Assembly: GCA_018697195.1 (NCBI GenBank)
Contig: CM031858.1
Span: 127,357,133 to 127,421,132, forward strand
Source of the DNA: Certhia americana
Lineage: Eukaryota > Chordata > Aves > Passeriformes > Certhiidae
Length of the DNA stretch: 64,000 nt
Direction of reading: 5' to 3'
Shown: piece by piece, positions 36,731-50,248 of the stretch
How the letters are laid out: every line of letters begins with the position of its first letter
Position numbering within the stretch: position 1 is the stretch's first letter
The notes under the pieces: generated by a model
What the model saw: the letters and a program-made list of their open reading frames with translations, nothing else
Database searches by the model: none
Told to the model about the DNA's origin: nothing
Position numbers and translations under genes: made by a program

Positions 36731-39700
36731 GGGCAAGTGTAGCGTGATCTCTGAAAATTATCTAAGTGAGCCACAGCTGGAGACAGTCACACATAGCTGT
36801 AGCACTCAGAGTGCCTATGACGCCATTTCTTGCTCTCCACTCCCACATGGTATTTTAGCCAGATTGCTAAAACAGGAATCTTACAGGATATTGAACACTG
36901 CCAAAAGATATGCACTTAGATATCAAAGTTAATATGCTACTCCAAGTCTTCCTATGCATATTCCACAGAGGAACAGAGAAATGCTTCTTCAGAGTTGGAT
37001 AAATTAGGATCTTGCTATATATGATTTAAATATCACTTTGGTGAAGCTCTTTCTTTTTTCCTTTCCAGAAGAGTCTCAAGGGAAATTGAACAACTAATGT
37101 AGAAACAGTCATTACCTTACTAAAGATAGACCTTGTTTGAGGAGTGTACGTGGGCATGCACGTAGGCACAATTTTAAGTACATGGGTAGCCACCGAAGCA
37201 TTTTTAAATGCATTAAAGCATGTCTGAGCATCTTGTTAGGTTGTGTCCAGTGAACCACACTCAAGCACTAAAAATTTTGCAAGTTATTCTCTCTGGGCAT
37301 ACAACTGACTTTGGGGAGTGCACCAGTAACATAGGCTTCTGCTACTCTGTGCTCAGCTTGAAAACATGGTTCTAGTGTCTGATCTCAGGCCAAGAGAATT
37401 TGATGGAAGTTTATACTTTGAAGTTGAATTCTTATGGAGCAACTTTTATATTTCTTGCCCAGCTACAGGCCAATAAAATGGCTAAGGAATGTAGGACAGC
37501 TTTCAAAAACATTATAAAGAAAATAAAAAAAAAAATATGAATGAGAACTACAGAGAGAAAGAAAGAAAAATCTAAGAATTTGGGAAAATAGCTTTCAGGT
37601 TTAAATATTCTGCCATATATTTGGCTCTGTGAAGTTTATAAATATTTACTACTGTATTAAAAATCGTTAGACTTAAACATAACCACAATTGGTGTTAAAT
37701 TGAAACTAAGACCAATCATATCAGATATTTAATATAATTAATGAAAAAGAATATGAACTACTGTCCCTGTGTCACAGAACTGTACCTCTCCACCATGAAA
37801 TGAATCATTCTGAATTTTTAAGAGATAAACAAGTCATGAGAAAAATTGAAAAACGGTTTTTTGAAAAGAAAGAAATGTCATAACCTTCCTGTTATTAATC
37901 TTTCATATTCTTATACTATTTGCTACATGCTCTAGCACGCATAAATATATCTCCAGGCACACAACACTTTCTTGTATAATGCAATATAATGAGTCTTTAA
38001 AGTAAGAATCAATCTGTTTGAATACAAGGTAGCAGATGTGTATTCACTAAGATGAAAGAAAGACTTCTCTCACCAGTGCATAGAAAATTTATGCTTGTAA
38101 TTCCTCCTAGAGGATGGAGAAGAAATATTCATGAACAGAAGGCACAATGCAGTATGGTCTAATGGATCAATCTAATTCTGAAACCTGAGAATTTCTGTGC
38201 TCAGCCAGGTATTGCTGTCAATGTTCTGAGACCTTTTTTCTCTAATTCTCTCCCTCAGTCTTCCCAGCTGTAAATTCTGCACACTCCAATGCTTTTAAAT
38301 TTCAATATATAAAATGTATAAGATTTGGAGTTAAAATAGTGTATTATTTTTCTAATCATCTATGATTCAGACTGCCAAAGAAGGAATATGGAATGTATAT
38401 GGGGCGTGCTGAGCGCATGCAGACATCCTGATGTACCTAAACTTACTTATATTTTGAGAGATTATAATGGTGGATGGTTTCACCCACTTCTTACTAATTG
38501 CAAAATACATAAAGGAATGTATAATAAAAATAATGTGAAATAATATGAAAAATAAGCACATCACGAATGGTTCCCTTCCTTGTACATTCATCCATTTAAT
38601 GCAAGATAATGATGCACCATATTTGCCTTTATTTCCTCCATGCTTTAGTGACTTTCTATGAAATTTGAGAGATTAGATAATGCATCTTGTGTACAAATGA
38701 GCTCATAATATTCCTTTGGGGAGCATTAACTCTATGTGATAGTCTTTCCAACCTCTAGGATTCACAGGTACTATAAGTTGAGTCTTCTTCTCTTTGGAAG
38801 CTTTCCCCATTTACATGGAAGCAGTTATCTTCCACTGGTAGCTTTGCATTTGACTTCAGTGAGGTTAGGATTTCAACTTAGAGTGTAATTCTAATTCATT
38901 GCTGAAAATAAGACTTTGGATGGAAAGTCACTTACATGGTTTTAACATATGGATGTGTAGCATTTTGTGAAAAAATGCTCCTTTCACTCATCTTTCTGTA
39001 GCGAAATGAGACACAAGCATAATCTGATCTGAATTATGTCTTGTACTTAACCTGAAGGAAAAACTGACATTTTTACAAACATTTACATCTTCAGAATATA
39101 AAAAAATTAATGCCAGATCTATATCCTTGCTTTAGATCTTTTGACAAGTAATTGCCCCCTACCTCCCCTCCCCACCAACTCTTTGCTTCAACCTCCCCCA
39201 CCTCTTCTGCCACATTTTAGAATTTGAAATTAAAAGCATAAATTATATGTTTTAGCTTGGAGCTAAAAACTGATTCTGTCTCTGAATGTTCTTTTAGAAC
39301 CACAGCCAGCCAAAACTAATTCAGCACAGTCTCACTGAAGTGCTTGGAGCAGTCTGTCTAAACAGCACAGGCCTTCTTAATTTACCCAATGCTCACACTG
39401 CCTCTGATTAGGATGAAAGTGACTGTGCCATCGAAGAAAAAAGTAACTTGACTCTTTCAGGCAGCAGCTGAGATAGTATGAAAAGTTGCTTTTAGACTCA
39501 GGTCAGCTCCATACCTTTAACCTTCCTGAGGGCTTATCAAAATATTTGAGGGGACAGGAAACCTTCCCTGTTTGTATAGCTGCAGGACATCAGATGCTGC
39601 ATCTGCCCTTGTGAAGACCTGGCTTTTATTAGGTATCAGCCACAAATCAGATCATTGTAATGGACTGGCTCCTTGCAGTCCATTTTGGGTCACCTCCCTG

Positions 39701-40401
39701 AGTAAGCTAGAGGATTTCTAAACTCTCCCATGCTATGCTTGAGCCATTATTAGCTCCTCAAAAGCAGACAGTGGCAGGGATCTCAAAGGAAAGTGCAGAA
39801 AAGCTTCCTGCACACAGCCACATAAAACTCTGTACCAGAGCAATTCTTTGCAGGAGGAGATGGTTCAGCTTTTGCTCACATGTGTGATTCTCTTTTCACA
39901 CTTCTAACGAAAATCTATGTGTGGAGAATTTCAACTTGAGATCTAAGGTGCTGGGATATGGTACTAAGGCACAGACAGGAGGTGCTGGAATGATGATTGC
40001 TTGTGCTTGTCAGTTATAGCTACAGCCATAATGGTCCATTGGATGAGTCAAAAAAGAAAGACTATGCAAATATAGAATTAGAACTTCTAGTGTAAGTTGA
40101 CTGCACCAACGGGAAAAAGTAAGGTTACATTTTCTAACCTTGGGGTTCTTGAATTTTGCAACTTTAATAATATTCTTTTGTTTAGAATGCAAAAAAATTA
40201 CTATGTCATATTATTTTCTGCAAGCTATGTAAACAAATTTGTCATGACAACAACTTTATATTTGTAATCTGTGATTAATGCTTTATTGGCCCACTAGTAC
40301 AAAAAATAAAAATAACAGTGTTTTTTTCTTAAGTTATGCTTGTTCTGCAGCAAAAAACAATCATTTGAGGGGATCTGCTTAAGTTATTAAATGTGCGAAA
40401 C

Positions 40402-40436
40402 AAAAAAAAAAAGAAAAAAAAAAGATTTTTTTTTTA
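40402..40436. repeat. A-tract followed by T-tract
   Basis: An A11-G-A10 run, then GA, then T10. The two halves can pair, and the block would also resist nucleosome wrapping. It is a simple sequence without a recognised parent element. Confidence 0.9.
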
Positions 40437-42369
40437 ATCTTCAAAAAAGTTTAGCTCAAGTGTGAGAAAAAATCTTAGTTGGTATTTATTTAATCTGATT
40501 TATTTTCCCTGCTACTAAATCTAATTTTATATAATTGTAGAGGGGTAAATTGATCTTGAGATTTAAACCCTCAAAATAATAGAGAAAATACATGTTTTAT
40601 TATTATGCATTAATATAATATACATATATGTTATTCTTGAATAATGTCTTTTGAGAATTATGGTGGACTTTGAAATTAGTAGTTGAAATACTAGAGTGCC
40701 TGTTCTGTTACCAGGTTTTGCACAAGATTGTTTATTGTTTTTATTCAATTTACTTTAATATACATAAATAGTGGAAGTAAATTTGACCTATTAGAGAAGC
40801 TGCAAAAATAGTTATTTTATGATGATAGTGATACATAAAAATAATGAGGGGAAATTATTTTGTATTTTATCCATGTGCTAGAGAGAAATTGCATCAACAG
40901 AAATCTCTGTGCTTTTGAGATACTTCTGTTTCCTCTCTCATATGTTCCCATGGAAGCATTAGTCTGGAATGAAAATGGAAAAGACAAAGGATGTAATTTA
41001 AATCTTCACAAGAGAGTCAATTTAAAATATGAAAAGTTCACAAATCAATAGTATTAAAACAGTTATTGAATTTAAATATTAATAAGATGGGAGGAATTGA
41101 TGGACTGGAACCAGAGCTACTTAAAATTGTGCACATTATATAGCTAAACCATTAGTTGAAATAGGAAATTTAATTTTCTTACAACTAATGTGCCTAAAAA
41201 TTGGAAATACACTGTTGTGACTGTGATTCATAAAAGTGGGGAGTAACTTCTCTCTTCCATTACACTTAACACAGTGAGTGACATGAACACTTCATATCTT
41301 CTTTTTGACACCATGATAAATGGAAATACGAGGCACAAAAGAACCTCCAAATAATCTACCATCTATGAATTGCCTATCATAAATGCATACATAAAATTTA
41401 AATGAGGAACCTGGCCCTATACTACTGAAATGAAGTTGACTATAAACCATACAGCAAAATTCCTTTGACTTTCCTCTCATATCACTAACCATGTTATTAT
41501 GCTAGAAAAAATTTAGTCTCATCATTTCCTTCAGCAGAATTGTGAAGGTTTCATGTCATTGCACTGTACCACTAAAGAAAATTATTTCATTACAATTTTT
41601 GTGGGACAGGGCTTAAATTTTTACTGTGACAATGAAAGACATAAGAAAGCATATAACAGAGAAATGTCACAAAGGTACTATGAATGTATGTTTTCTACAG
41701 TCTGGTTCCATGACTTCAGATTCAGTAGAGTTGTTTTCAGTTTTGTTTTTTTGGGGGCTTTTTGTTTTGTTTTGTTATGTTTTATTAAGTTCCCTCAAAA
41801 AACAAACTACAGAATAGTGTTTCACCTTCTTTAGGGCAGTATCAAGCACTGATAATAATTTTTTCAACAGCTAAATAATAGATTTGCATAACATGAAAAA
41901 ACCCCATATGTTTATTAGAACCTCATTTTAGAACAGACCTATGGCAAGAGTACATTATGAGTGTCTACAAGTGCGTGTTAACAGCTCTCAAGAATATATA
42001 TGCAATTTTGTTATTTATTTGACCATTAAAACATACTGTTGCACATTTTACTCTTAACCTGGAATACACAATAAGATTTTCAGTGAGAGTTACTGGATTT
42101 ATTCTTCCTCATCTGGTAGTAATTCTTTACATTTATGAGGATCCATGCAGTGCCCTAGCTACCTAAGCATTTGAATATCTGGGCTGAGAATGTTTGTTAC
42201 TCCTGAAGCCTTGTACAACCTTACTTCACATTTGGATGAAGAAAACAGACTTACCTCAGGATGAGTCACTCATCCGCTCACAGGATATGATAATATTGCT
42301 TGCCTGCTTTTTCTTTGTTCTGTTATTTTTTCCCTCTTACTGAGTTAATTAGTGTTGTAGGATCTAAAG

Positions 42370-43257
42370 GCCATGAGCAAAATAATGCATGAAACACTGC
42401 AATGGGCTGCTGCCCATTGATTCCCAGGCTTCAGAGAAATTCAGGTGTGAGAAGCTCTGGTGATGGCACAATTCACAGCAGAGCTCTCCAGTGTGGTGCA
42501 GGAGTGTTGGAGTCCAGAGCACTCCTCTGACTGTCCTGGGTGATTCCAGACCCAGACAGGGGCTGGGAAACCTTGGCAAGGAGTCAAAAACCCCTGTGCC
42601 TTTGATTTTATCCCCTGGGAGAAATTACCCAGGAGAAATCCTCTGTGTGAGGATTTACAAACCATGAGAGTTTAAGCAGGGTGATAGTTAGTCACAGGAT
42701 GAAAAATAGATTTATATATTTTCTAGACTGATAAGCAGAAAAACACACTTTGGAGTCTCCATGTGGCTTTGGGGTTTCTTCTTTCTTCTTCACCTCCTCC
42801 ATTTTCTGCTGTGGTGTGGGCATCTTTGGTTGGTTTAGAGTAGAGCTTGACTTCCTAACATGAAAGATAGGTATTGGGAATCTTTTGTAAACAAGATAGA
42901 CGTAACTTTTAGTATAAAGATGCTTATCACCTCCAGGGTGGTGTTATTCCCCATGAATTGACCTGCTGAATGGATTTCTGTAGGTCAGGGAAGAAAATGT
43001 ATAGATATGAGAGAATAAACAACCTTGAAAAAGCAGAGGAGACGGCTCTCGGTCTTTTCTTCAATCTTGGTGTTGGGCAAAACAACATTTGCATTCTCAG
43101 GAAGAACAAACACACACAGCAACCCAAGACAGGAGGGCTTCCCAAAGCAGAGGAACTACTGGGGAAACTGAGAGAGCCTCCAGGAGACCATAGCTCAACA
43201 ACTTCAACAACTCTTCTTCTTTGAGCATATGCACAGGATAACAATCTCACACAGCAT
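42370..43257 (+). mobile_element. LTR-retrotransposon-derived element (ERV-like), borders uncertain
   Basis: This GC-richer block contains text I associate with passerine LTR elements: TTTGGAGTCTCCATGTGGCT, TTTCTTCTTTCTTCTTCACC, GTGTGGGCATCTTTGGTTGG, ATTGACCTGCTGAATGGATT, GGCTTCCCAAAGCAGAGGAA. It has the order expected of an LTR: TATAAAG at 42913-42919, then AATAAA at 43014-43019 followed by a GT/T-rich stretch. No gag or pol reading frame is visible. It may include a short internal part on its left side (42370-42680). Frames on both strands here are incidental. Confidence 0.55.
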
Positions 43258-44601
43258 GGCATAGTGCTGTATTTACCTCCAGTAGTACAGTCAGGGTTGC
43301 CTCCCCATTAGAGCAGAGCTGTGCCAGCCCATGAGATCAGTGGTATATTGACTGAGCTTGTGGTGCTAAAAAGGGCAATTCCCTTGATGATGTTTGGCTT
43401 TGTCCAAGGGCTGATTGAAGGCTTTGGTGAAATCTAAACCAAAGTCTACACTATTCAATTCTCTCTCCCACACTCTCCCCTCCCCCATCATTTTGGACAT
43501 AGTTTTTCAGGTTTGGTAGAAGCACATACTAATACAAGCATGAACAGCCTTGTTTAAAACTGCACTGAGTGGTAGTTTCAACACTGGGAACTTTTCTTTT
43601 GCTATGAACTTGAACCTCTCTGTGCTCATAACTCTTTACATTTCCATTGTGACCTATTGAGTCCTGTTGCCATTTGATTTCTAAAGTCTCTGGTGTGCCT
43701 AAGTCTATGTTGGTTCAATCTTTAATTTTTTTTTTTTTTGTGTGTTACAAAATTTAGACAATTTTTCTTTATTAATATTTTTTATATTTGCATTACCATT
43801 TCATTTCAGATATTCTTTTTGGTTTCTTTGTTTGGGGGTCTTTTTGTTATTACAAGTATATGTTGGATATAAAGATTAAGGGGAAAAATGTGTGAAATAA
43901 TGAATGCTTATATCCAAAACATAGTCAGAATGAATATTTCTATCATTTGACTATATGATCATGCAGCAGATGATGATTAATATTAATCAGTCTACAACTA
44001 GAACAGCCTACACTCATAAATAACCCACTTTGAAAGACAAATGAAATAAATATACAGACTATGATGAATTCATGCTCACCTGAAAATCAGAATAAATGAA
44101 AATAATAAAAAGTTTGAGTTAAAAACTGGAAGAATCCTGAGCATCCATGACTCTGGACAGTGAGCAAATAAAAGTTTCTAAGGTTAAAATTGAAAATTAC
44201 TATTCCTTAACAGATATAAAACATCACTTGTGGCTCCTGAAAAACTGTAATTCATAACTGAGGAACTAATTATCAAGGTCACCTGAAATGACAGCTCCAC
44301 AAGTGTGATTCAGTAAGACAGTGCCTTGGGTAGGGTAGAAGATGCACTTTGGTCTTACAAGGTCCATGTGTTCCATAGATATTCCAGCTTTTTGCCTTTA
44401 AAAGATAATGAAACATAATAAGAGATCTGAAAATACAATAAGAAGTGTATCATGGTAGATAAAATATGACAATTTTACATCCTGACACACTAAAGAAATG
44501 GTAATGACAAAAGCAGAGACAAAACTAGAGTGGGAATATGATTTAAAGGCTGAGTGGATATTTTTTGGATTTTTTGCCTTTAAACTTCTCAAATTGTACA
44601 C
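43258..44601. other. Unassigned AT-rich DNA
   Basis: No family recognised. A run of about 14 T lies at 43726-43739. Confidence 0.55.
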
Positions 44602-45182
44602 TGTGGTGGGAGGACCATGGCTGGATGCCAGGTGCCCAGAAAGCTCTTTTATCACTCCTCCCCTCAGCAAGAGGGTGGGAAGTAAATAAGCCAGAAAAAA
44701 CTCAGGGGTCAAGAAAAAGGTAGATTAATGAAGAAAAAGCAAAAACTGTGCACAAAAGCAAAGGAAAGCAGAACAATTATTCTCTATTTTCACTCGGCAG
44801 ACAGTGTCCAGCTGCTTTGTAGGAATTATGTCTTAAGAACATGCAGCAATTAGTCTGGAAGACAAATGTCATAGTAACAAAACACAAACACATCTTCTCC
44901 TTCCCTCCCATGCTATGTACCTTCTCTTAACATTTTTTTGCTGTTCAGATGTATGAAATACCCCTTGGGTCAATTTTCCTGGTTGTGTCCCCTCCCAAGT
45001 TCTTATCTACCCTCAGTCTACTGATGTCGCGGGAATTTTGGAGAGACAGCCTTGATGCTGTGTGGGAGCAGTGCTCAGCAGGTGACAAAACAGTCTTGTG
45101 TCAACAGCTTTCTAGCTAGAGAAGCCAAGATCACCACTATGAGGACTGCTATGGGATAAATCAGAAAAACTCTGTATATTCA
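44602..45182 (-). mobile_element. ERVL-type solo LTR, essentially full length
   Basis: Read on the minus strand this is the same LTR family as 8346-8650, but complete. The plus-strand text runs from TGTGGTGGGAGGACC (LTR 3' end) through CTTTTATCACTCCTCCCCTC, GGAAGACAAATGTCATAG, GGTTGTGTCCCCTCCCAAGT and GGAGACAGCCTTGATGCTGT to TGAGGACTGCTATGGGATAA (LTR 5' end). The polyadenylation-signal region (44724-44729 on plus) reads ATTAAT instead of the complement of ATTAAA, and the TATA region is also degraded, so it is an old copy. No proviral coding sequence is attached. A GTCGCGG at 45026-45032 is a rare surviving pair of CpGs. Confidence 0.85.
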
Positions 45183-45766
45183 CTATGAACCTTTTATGCT
45201 AATATGTGGGTGAATTCCAAACACTTCAGATGACTCTATGTTCCTTTCAAGGAACACTGTGAAATAATAATGTTTTTTCTATTCCGTGGAGCCCATTTGA
45301 ATTGGAAACCATATAGCTTTAGAGTTGATTCTGTGGGAAGTACTATATTATTGAAAAGAAAGAGCATCTATCAAGCCTGTGAACTGAAGAAACCTCTTGT
45401 TGGCCAACTGTGTCAGTCATGAAAAAAGTATGATATACACAGTCTAGTTTAGTCTCAAGTTAAAATTTTGTATTTCATCCCTTAGCGATAGAAAAACTTC
45501 ACTTAGGATAAAACATAGTGACAAGAAAGAGGCTAAACATTTATGATTTACAAGCATGGTGATAATTTGAGGCTTAAATATCAAAGGACAGATCAACAAA
45601 CAGAAAATATAAGCAAACAAGCTCAGTCTAGCCATAGTTGTCTGAGATCAGCCAGATCATGACAGCTCTGCAAGGATAGGGTCCAATTCCTCTCAAGAGA
45701 AAATGCAGGCACACAAGTGGCAGCTGTAGCGTGGCTGTGGTTCCTGGCATTTGGGCTGGGCAGAAT

Positions 45767-45797
45767 CACACAGACACAGACACAGACACACACACAC
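45767..45797. repeat. (CA)n/(CAGACA)n microsatellite
   Basis: CACACAGACACAGACACAGA followed by CACACACACAC. A minus-strand frame through it encodes Val-Cys repeats and is an artefact. Confidence 0.93.
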
Positions 45798-47162
45798 GGA
45801 TACACAGCAGTGCCCTGCTGCAGCAGAAGACAGCTCTCTGCTAATATGGTCCTCTGAGTCCGGCTGTATCAGCTTTGTTACATAACTGATTAAATGGGGC
45901 TACATAATAATTGCATTTCTCATGTGTCTATCATCATTCACAGATATATGGCTGCTACACTGAGTGTGAGTGCATGTGTTAATCTCTTCAGCAAAGAACT
46001 CATTCGCCAGTAGGAGAATCCCCAAAGTAGCTACAGTATTGTTTACTTGAGCTGTGGAAGCTCATATCCACATGACAGCTCAGATGACAGTCATACCATA
46101 TGAGTCAGGCAGGCAAGAGTCTGCCTGTCTCTGGTACTCAAATGATTTTAATTGCGATAGAGAATCTGCAATGAGCCCTGCTGGCCTTTGTTTTTCAGTC
46201 TGCAACAGAGTGATTAGTGACATGGGCAGGGTTAGACTGTGTAGCCAAAAGTAATTAATTTCCATTTGTGGGAAATTTTAACCTTAGCATCGGAGAGAAT
46301 GTGTGTGTCACTTCTGATGCATGCAACATTAGTGAAGGATAAAGAAAAACTGGGGGGAGGGAAGGAATTAATGGCAAAACCAGTGTGACAGAAAAGCACA
46401 TCAGACAGATTTGTAGTCATTTCAATCCCACTTATATTGCTTCAGAGTACTGACTATTTGCAATCAGCAAGACAAAATCTGCTGAACATGAAACTCTGTT
46501 GAGTAGGGAATAGGTTATTTATCATGTTAATAAAGAATTCTTCTATTTACTCTTTCAGCTTTCCATTATTATAGCATCTTTTTTTATTATTTATAAGAAG
46601 TTGAAGAGGTCTGCATTGAAACATAATTGGTTATGGCTGGTAGCCACCAGACAAAGTTAATTGTTGGTTGTCCATGCATTGGTCCTGTGAGAAAATCCTG
46701 TGTCTGTTAGTTAGAGGCCAATGTCTCATAAAACAGCCAGAATAAATCCTTTATCTATTTCTAAACATCATTAAGATAGAATACTGGGGGTTTTGAGGGA
46801 AAGGGCAAAGTATAGTACTAGTCTGCTATTCGTGAATGACAAGGCTTCTTCACCATTGACCTCAATTCAAATCAAAAGGTACAAACAAGCATTAAGGAAC
46901 TGAATTCACAGATGATTCAGGCAGATACTAATTATGTTCAAACCCATCCCACTTTTATAAGTTGCTGTTGCTGAGTGGATTCTTTCAGGTTTTGAAAAAC
47001 TGGGATTGTTGCATTTCTGGTACTTAACTCCAAAATTAATTTCTTCCCTTACATTTTGAAACAAATATATTTTTAAGCATTTATAATCAGGGATTCTTGT
47101 GTCTTCTGATAACAAATTTTTTTTTCAATCTTCATTCTCAAGAAATTTAAGAGGCTCATGTT

Positions 47163-47182
47163 TTCAGTGTTTAAACACTGAA
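47163..47182. repeat. Perfect 20-bp palindrome
   Basis: TTCAGTGTTTAAACACTGAA equals its own reverse complement. It lies outside any recognised repeat. Confidence 0.95.
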
Positions 47183-48580
47183 TACTTATGGAACATTTGA
47201 AAGGAGCAAGTAAAGACTTCACCAAAATCCATCCAAAGTTCCCAAAAAAGTAGATGAAAACTTCCACAGGATGCAGGATATCGTCAGATCAAGATATTGT
47301 CCTATTAGCATTCAAAAGCACAGACTCAAATACTTGTTTGGCAATTATTTAATAAAAAACATTTCAAAGTACTACCTTTTTTTTCCACATTAATTTGCCC
47401 GTGGTGAGTCACAAGGCATAAATGAAGAAATAGAGACAAGCTCTTAGCCTTAGCAGTGAAGTGAAGTTCAAAGTGGTGGAGAAATCCCTGTTTAGCAAGG
47501 TTGTTGGCACATCATTTTACTCTGCCTGCAGAAATTTCTGTTCTCACTCCCTTACCAGCTCTTTGTCACTGTCCCTTTCCGAACAGGTTACTGCCCCTGG
47601 AAATTGACCACTCATCTGAACCTTCCTGCTAAGCTTCAGTTCAAATGAAGTTGGGAAGGGTAAAATGTTGGCGACTGGAGGCAGGCTGGAACAAAACAGT
47701 ATTTTTTTTCTGCACAGCTGCAGTCAGAGGGGGATGTGTGAACAAGCCTTAAGGCTCCACAGCTGCTTCCCAGAGTTACAGCAGCCTGGTCTTCTCCTGC
47801 TAATGCGGATAGCTGCCCTTGCACAAGAGAAACAGTGGGTGAGAAGGCAATAATGTGTCCAGCAGGACATCCTTTGATCCTCCCTCTCCCTGATTCCCAT
47901 AAAATCCTTTAGTTCCCCTGAGCAGGGACTTTATGCTAAGTCCACTGCACAGAGACCACCTGACAATTCAGAAGTCAAGGCAGATTTTATGAACTATAAA
48001 ACCTATAAAAAATTTCTAAATTTAAGAAATATTTTCTTGCTGAAAGATACAGTTTCTGAGGTATATTCATTTATATCTTACAGATAATTCAATATTGTTG
48101 TTCTTCTGCATGGTTGTAAGAAATGTATTGAAATGTGTCTCAGGCTTATAAATAGAAACTTGAAAACATGACCAAAAATCTTTGAAACCAGATAATTTAG
48201 AAAAATTTCTATAGCTAATGGTTTTAAATTTGCCCCCTCTCCCCCCACCAATGATCATATCATTTAGACTTATATAATACTTCAAGGTTTAGAGTTTACA
48301 AAATTGTAATAATGAAGTTACTCCAAGTACTTGAATTTTTCTACCTTAGTTTAATTTGGAAGTAGATTCTAAACAAAGGAAAACTCTGGCATGCACATTA
48401 TGTTGAACAGCATTAAATTGTTTTAGGGAAAGAAGCATAAAACTCACCTCTGGTCTTGTTTAATTTGTGCCTGTCTGTATATTCTTATTGAAACCAGTGA
48501 AAGAACAAAAAAACATGTAAGTAATTTCATTATGCAAAAAATACAGTTTGGCACAAATAAGCAATTGAAATAACATTAAA

Positions 48581-48622
48581 CTATCTTTCTTTTCTTTTCT
48601 TTCCTTTTTTTTTTTTCCCTCT
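48581..48622. repeat. Polypyrimidine tract
   Basis: A CTTTC/TTTTC-rich run ending in about 14 consecutive T and CCC. Simple sequence only. Confidence 0.9.
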
Positions 48623-49777
48623 TAACATTTTTTGGAAATTTTCAGCTTGAAATGGCTGAAAAAACATAATTAAGTTTAAATGCTCAGCTCACTCCAGACA
48701 CTGAAATCTTTAAAATTCTGCCATTGCTGCAATCAGGTCAGTGTTTCAGCAATGCAATTTTGTAAAAAAAATTACAAGCACAATGAGCGGAGTGAAAAGG
48801 CTAGATAGAGATATGTCTATTTCTGATATTGACTGAGCTCTCTTTTTTTTTTAGGGACGAACTTAAAAGATCAGTAGTTCAGCGTAATTTCTATTCAAAC
48901 TGAGTGATTTGGCGCTATATTCAAATATTGTCTCATATGACAGAAGTCAAAGGAATATTAACAGCATGGAAATCACTTTTAGAGAGGAAGGCACAACGTT
49001 TTAATATGTATATTTGTTCACAGCCATTAAAAATCTAACTTCTTTCACAAACCAAAACACTAGAAGCTTAATGCCTACAAAAATACTGATGGTGTCTGAA
49101 CGCCTTATTCAGGACTGACTGTTGTTAACAAATTTACTGTCAAGCAAAAATTTTTGAAGTTAACCCTCTATTTAAAGTAGCTATGGTTGTACATGAGTTG
49201 GGAACGCTGTTCTTACTAATTTTTTTGCTCTATAACTGTATTGAAACCAGAATTACACTCTTTTTACACAGTTCAAATGAGATTTTACTCATAATTGCTG
49301 TCAAGACATATAGCAAAAAAAAGAGAAAGACAAACCCTTAGAAAGGAATAAAAATATTTTCTTAGCACATGATCTTAGACAAAAAAAGTGTGAATAAAGC
49401 TTAGTATAAACTAGCTGACTTCTCTGTATTTCAGAGTAATTTTTAGCAATTTCTAACTTTGTCCAAGCTTATCACAAAATTTTGAGAAAATTTTGTAGAA
49501 TGGAGGCAAATATTTTTCTCTTTCTGTCAGGACTCCCAACTCAGTTGCCTAAGAAGAAAGTTAGAGTGAAATATCATTGCTTTAGGTTGTTTAAAGATAC
49601 TGAGCAGTACCTGCCAGACATATTATTATGTCAGCGAACTTTGTACAGAGCATTAATGTTCCTTCAAAACAGGTAAAACATTTGATTACATAATGTCTGT
49701 GTTTCTGACTGTGAAGTTCACAGAATTTTCTTATTAATGCAGGAGTGAACTTATTTTTGAGATTTCATCTTCTGTGC

Positions 49778-50170
49778 TGATTTTGGTTGGGGTAGGGTTA
49801 ATTTTCTTCCTAGCAGCTAGTATGGGGCTGTGTTTTGGGTTCGTGATAAAAGCAGTGTTGACAGCACACCAATACTTTAGTTATGTCTGAGTGGTGGTTA
49901 GACAGAGTCAAGATCTTTTCTGCTTCTCTCACACTCCCTGCCAATGAGCAGGCTGGGGGTGTACAAGGATTTGTGGGGACACAGCTGGGAACTGACCCCA
50001 ACTAGCCAAAACAATATTCCAGACCAAATGGTGTCAATGCTCACATAGAAACTAGAGGGAAAGCTGGCCAGGGGCTGCTACTTAGAGACTGTCTGGGCAT
50101 TGGCTGGTGGTGAGAAATTGTTTTTCTTGGGGTGTTTTCTCACTTTTAAAAATTATTTTACTTTTCATTA

Positions 50171-50248
<78 letters not shown>

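Larger units (their letters stand above)
35901..42369. other. Unassigned DNA
   Basis: No transposon or gene recognised. A (CA)13 array lies at 36705-36730, an interrupted A tract followed by a T tract at 40402-40436, and a C-rich pyrimidine stretch at about 39154-39210. Frames at 36038-36388 and 36492-36932 have no domain, and the latter is carried through the CA repeat (His-Thr). Confidence 0.5.
45183..49777. other. Unassigned DNA
   Basis: No gene or transposon recognised. It holds a (CA)n-like repeat at 45767-45797, a perfect 20-bp palindrome at 47163-47182, a locally less AT-rich patch at about 47460-47960, and a CT-rich tract at 48581-48622. Confidence 0.5.

Noticed and set aside
36492..36932. 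146-codon open frame
   Set aside because: It is carried through a (CA)13 array and has no recognisable domain on either side.
42364..43262. Several overlapping frames of 71-111 codons on both strands
   Set aside because: They fall within the LTR-type element and match no retroviral protein I recognise.
45623..45805. 60-codon minus-strand frame starting with Cys-Val repeats
   Set aside because: The Cys-Val repeat is a translation of the CA microsatellite at 45767.
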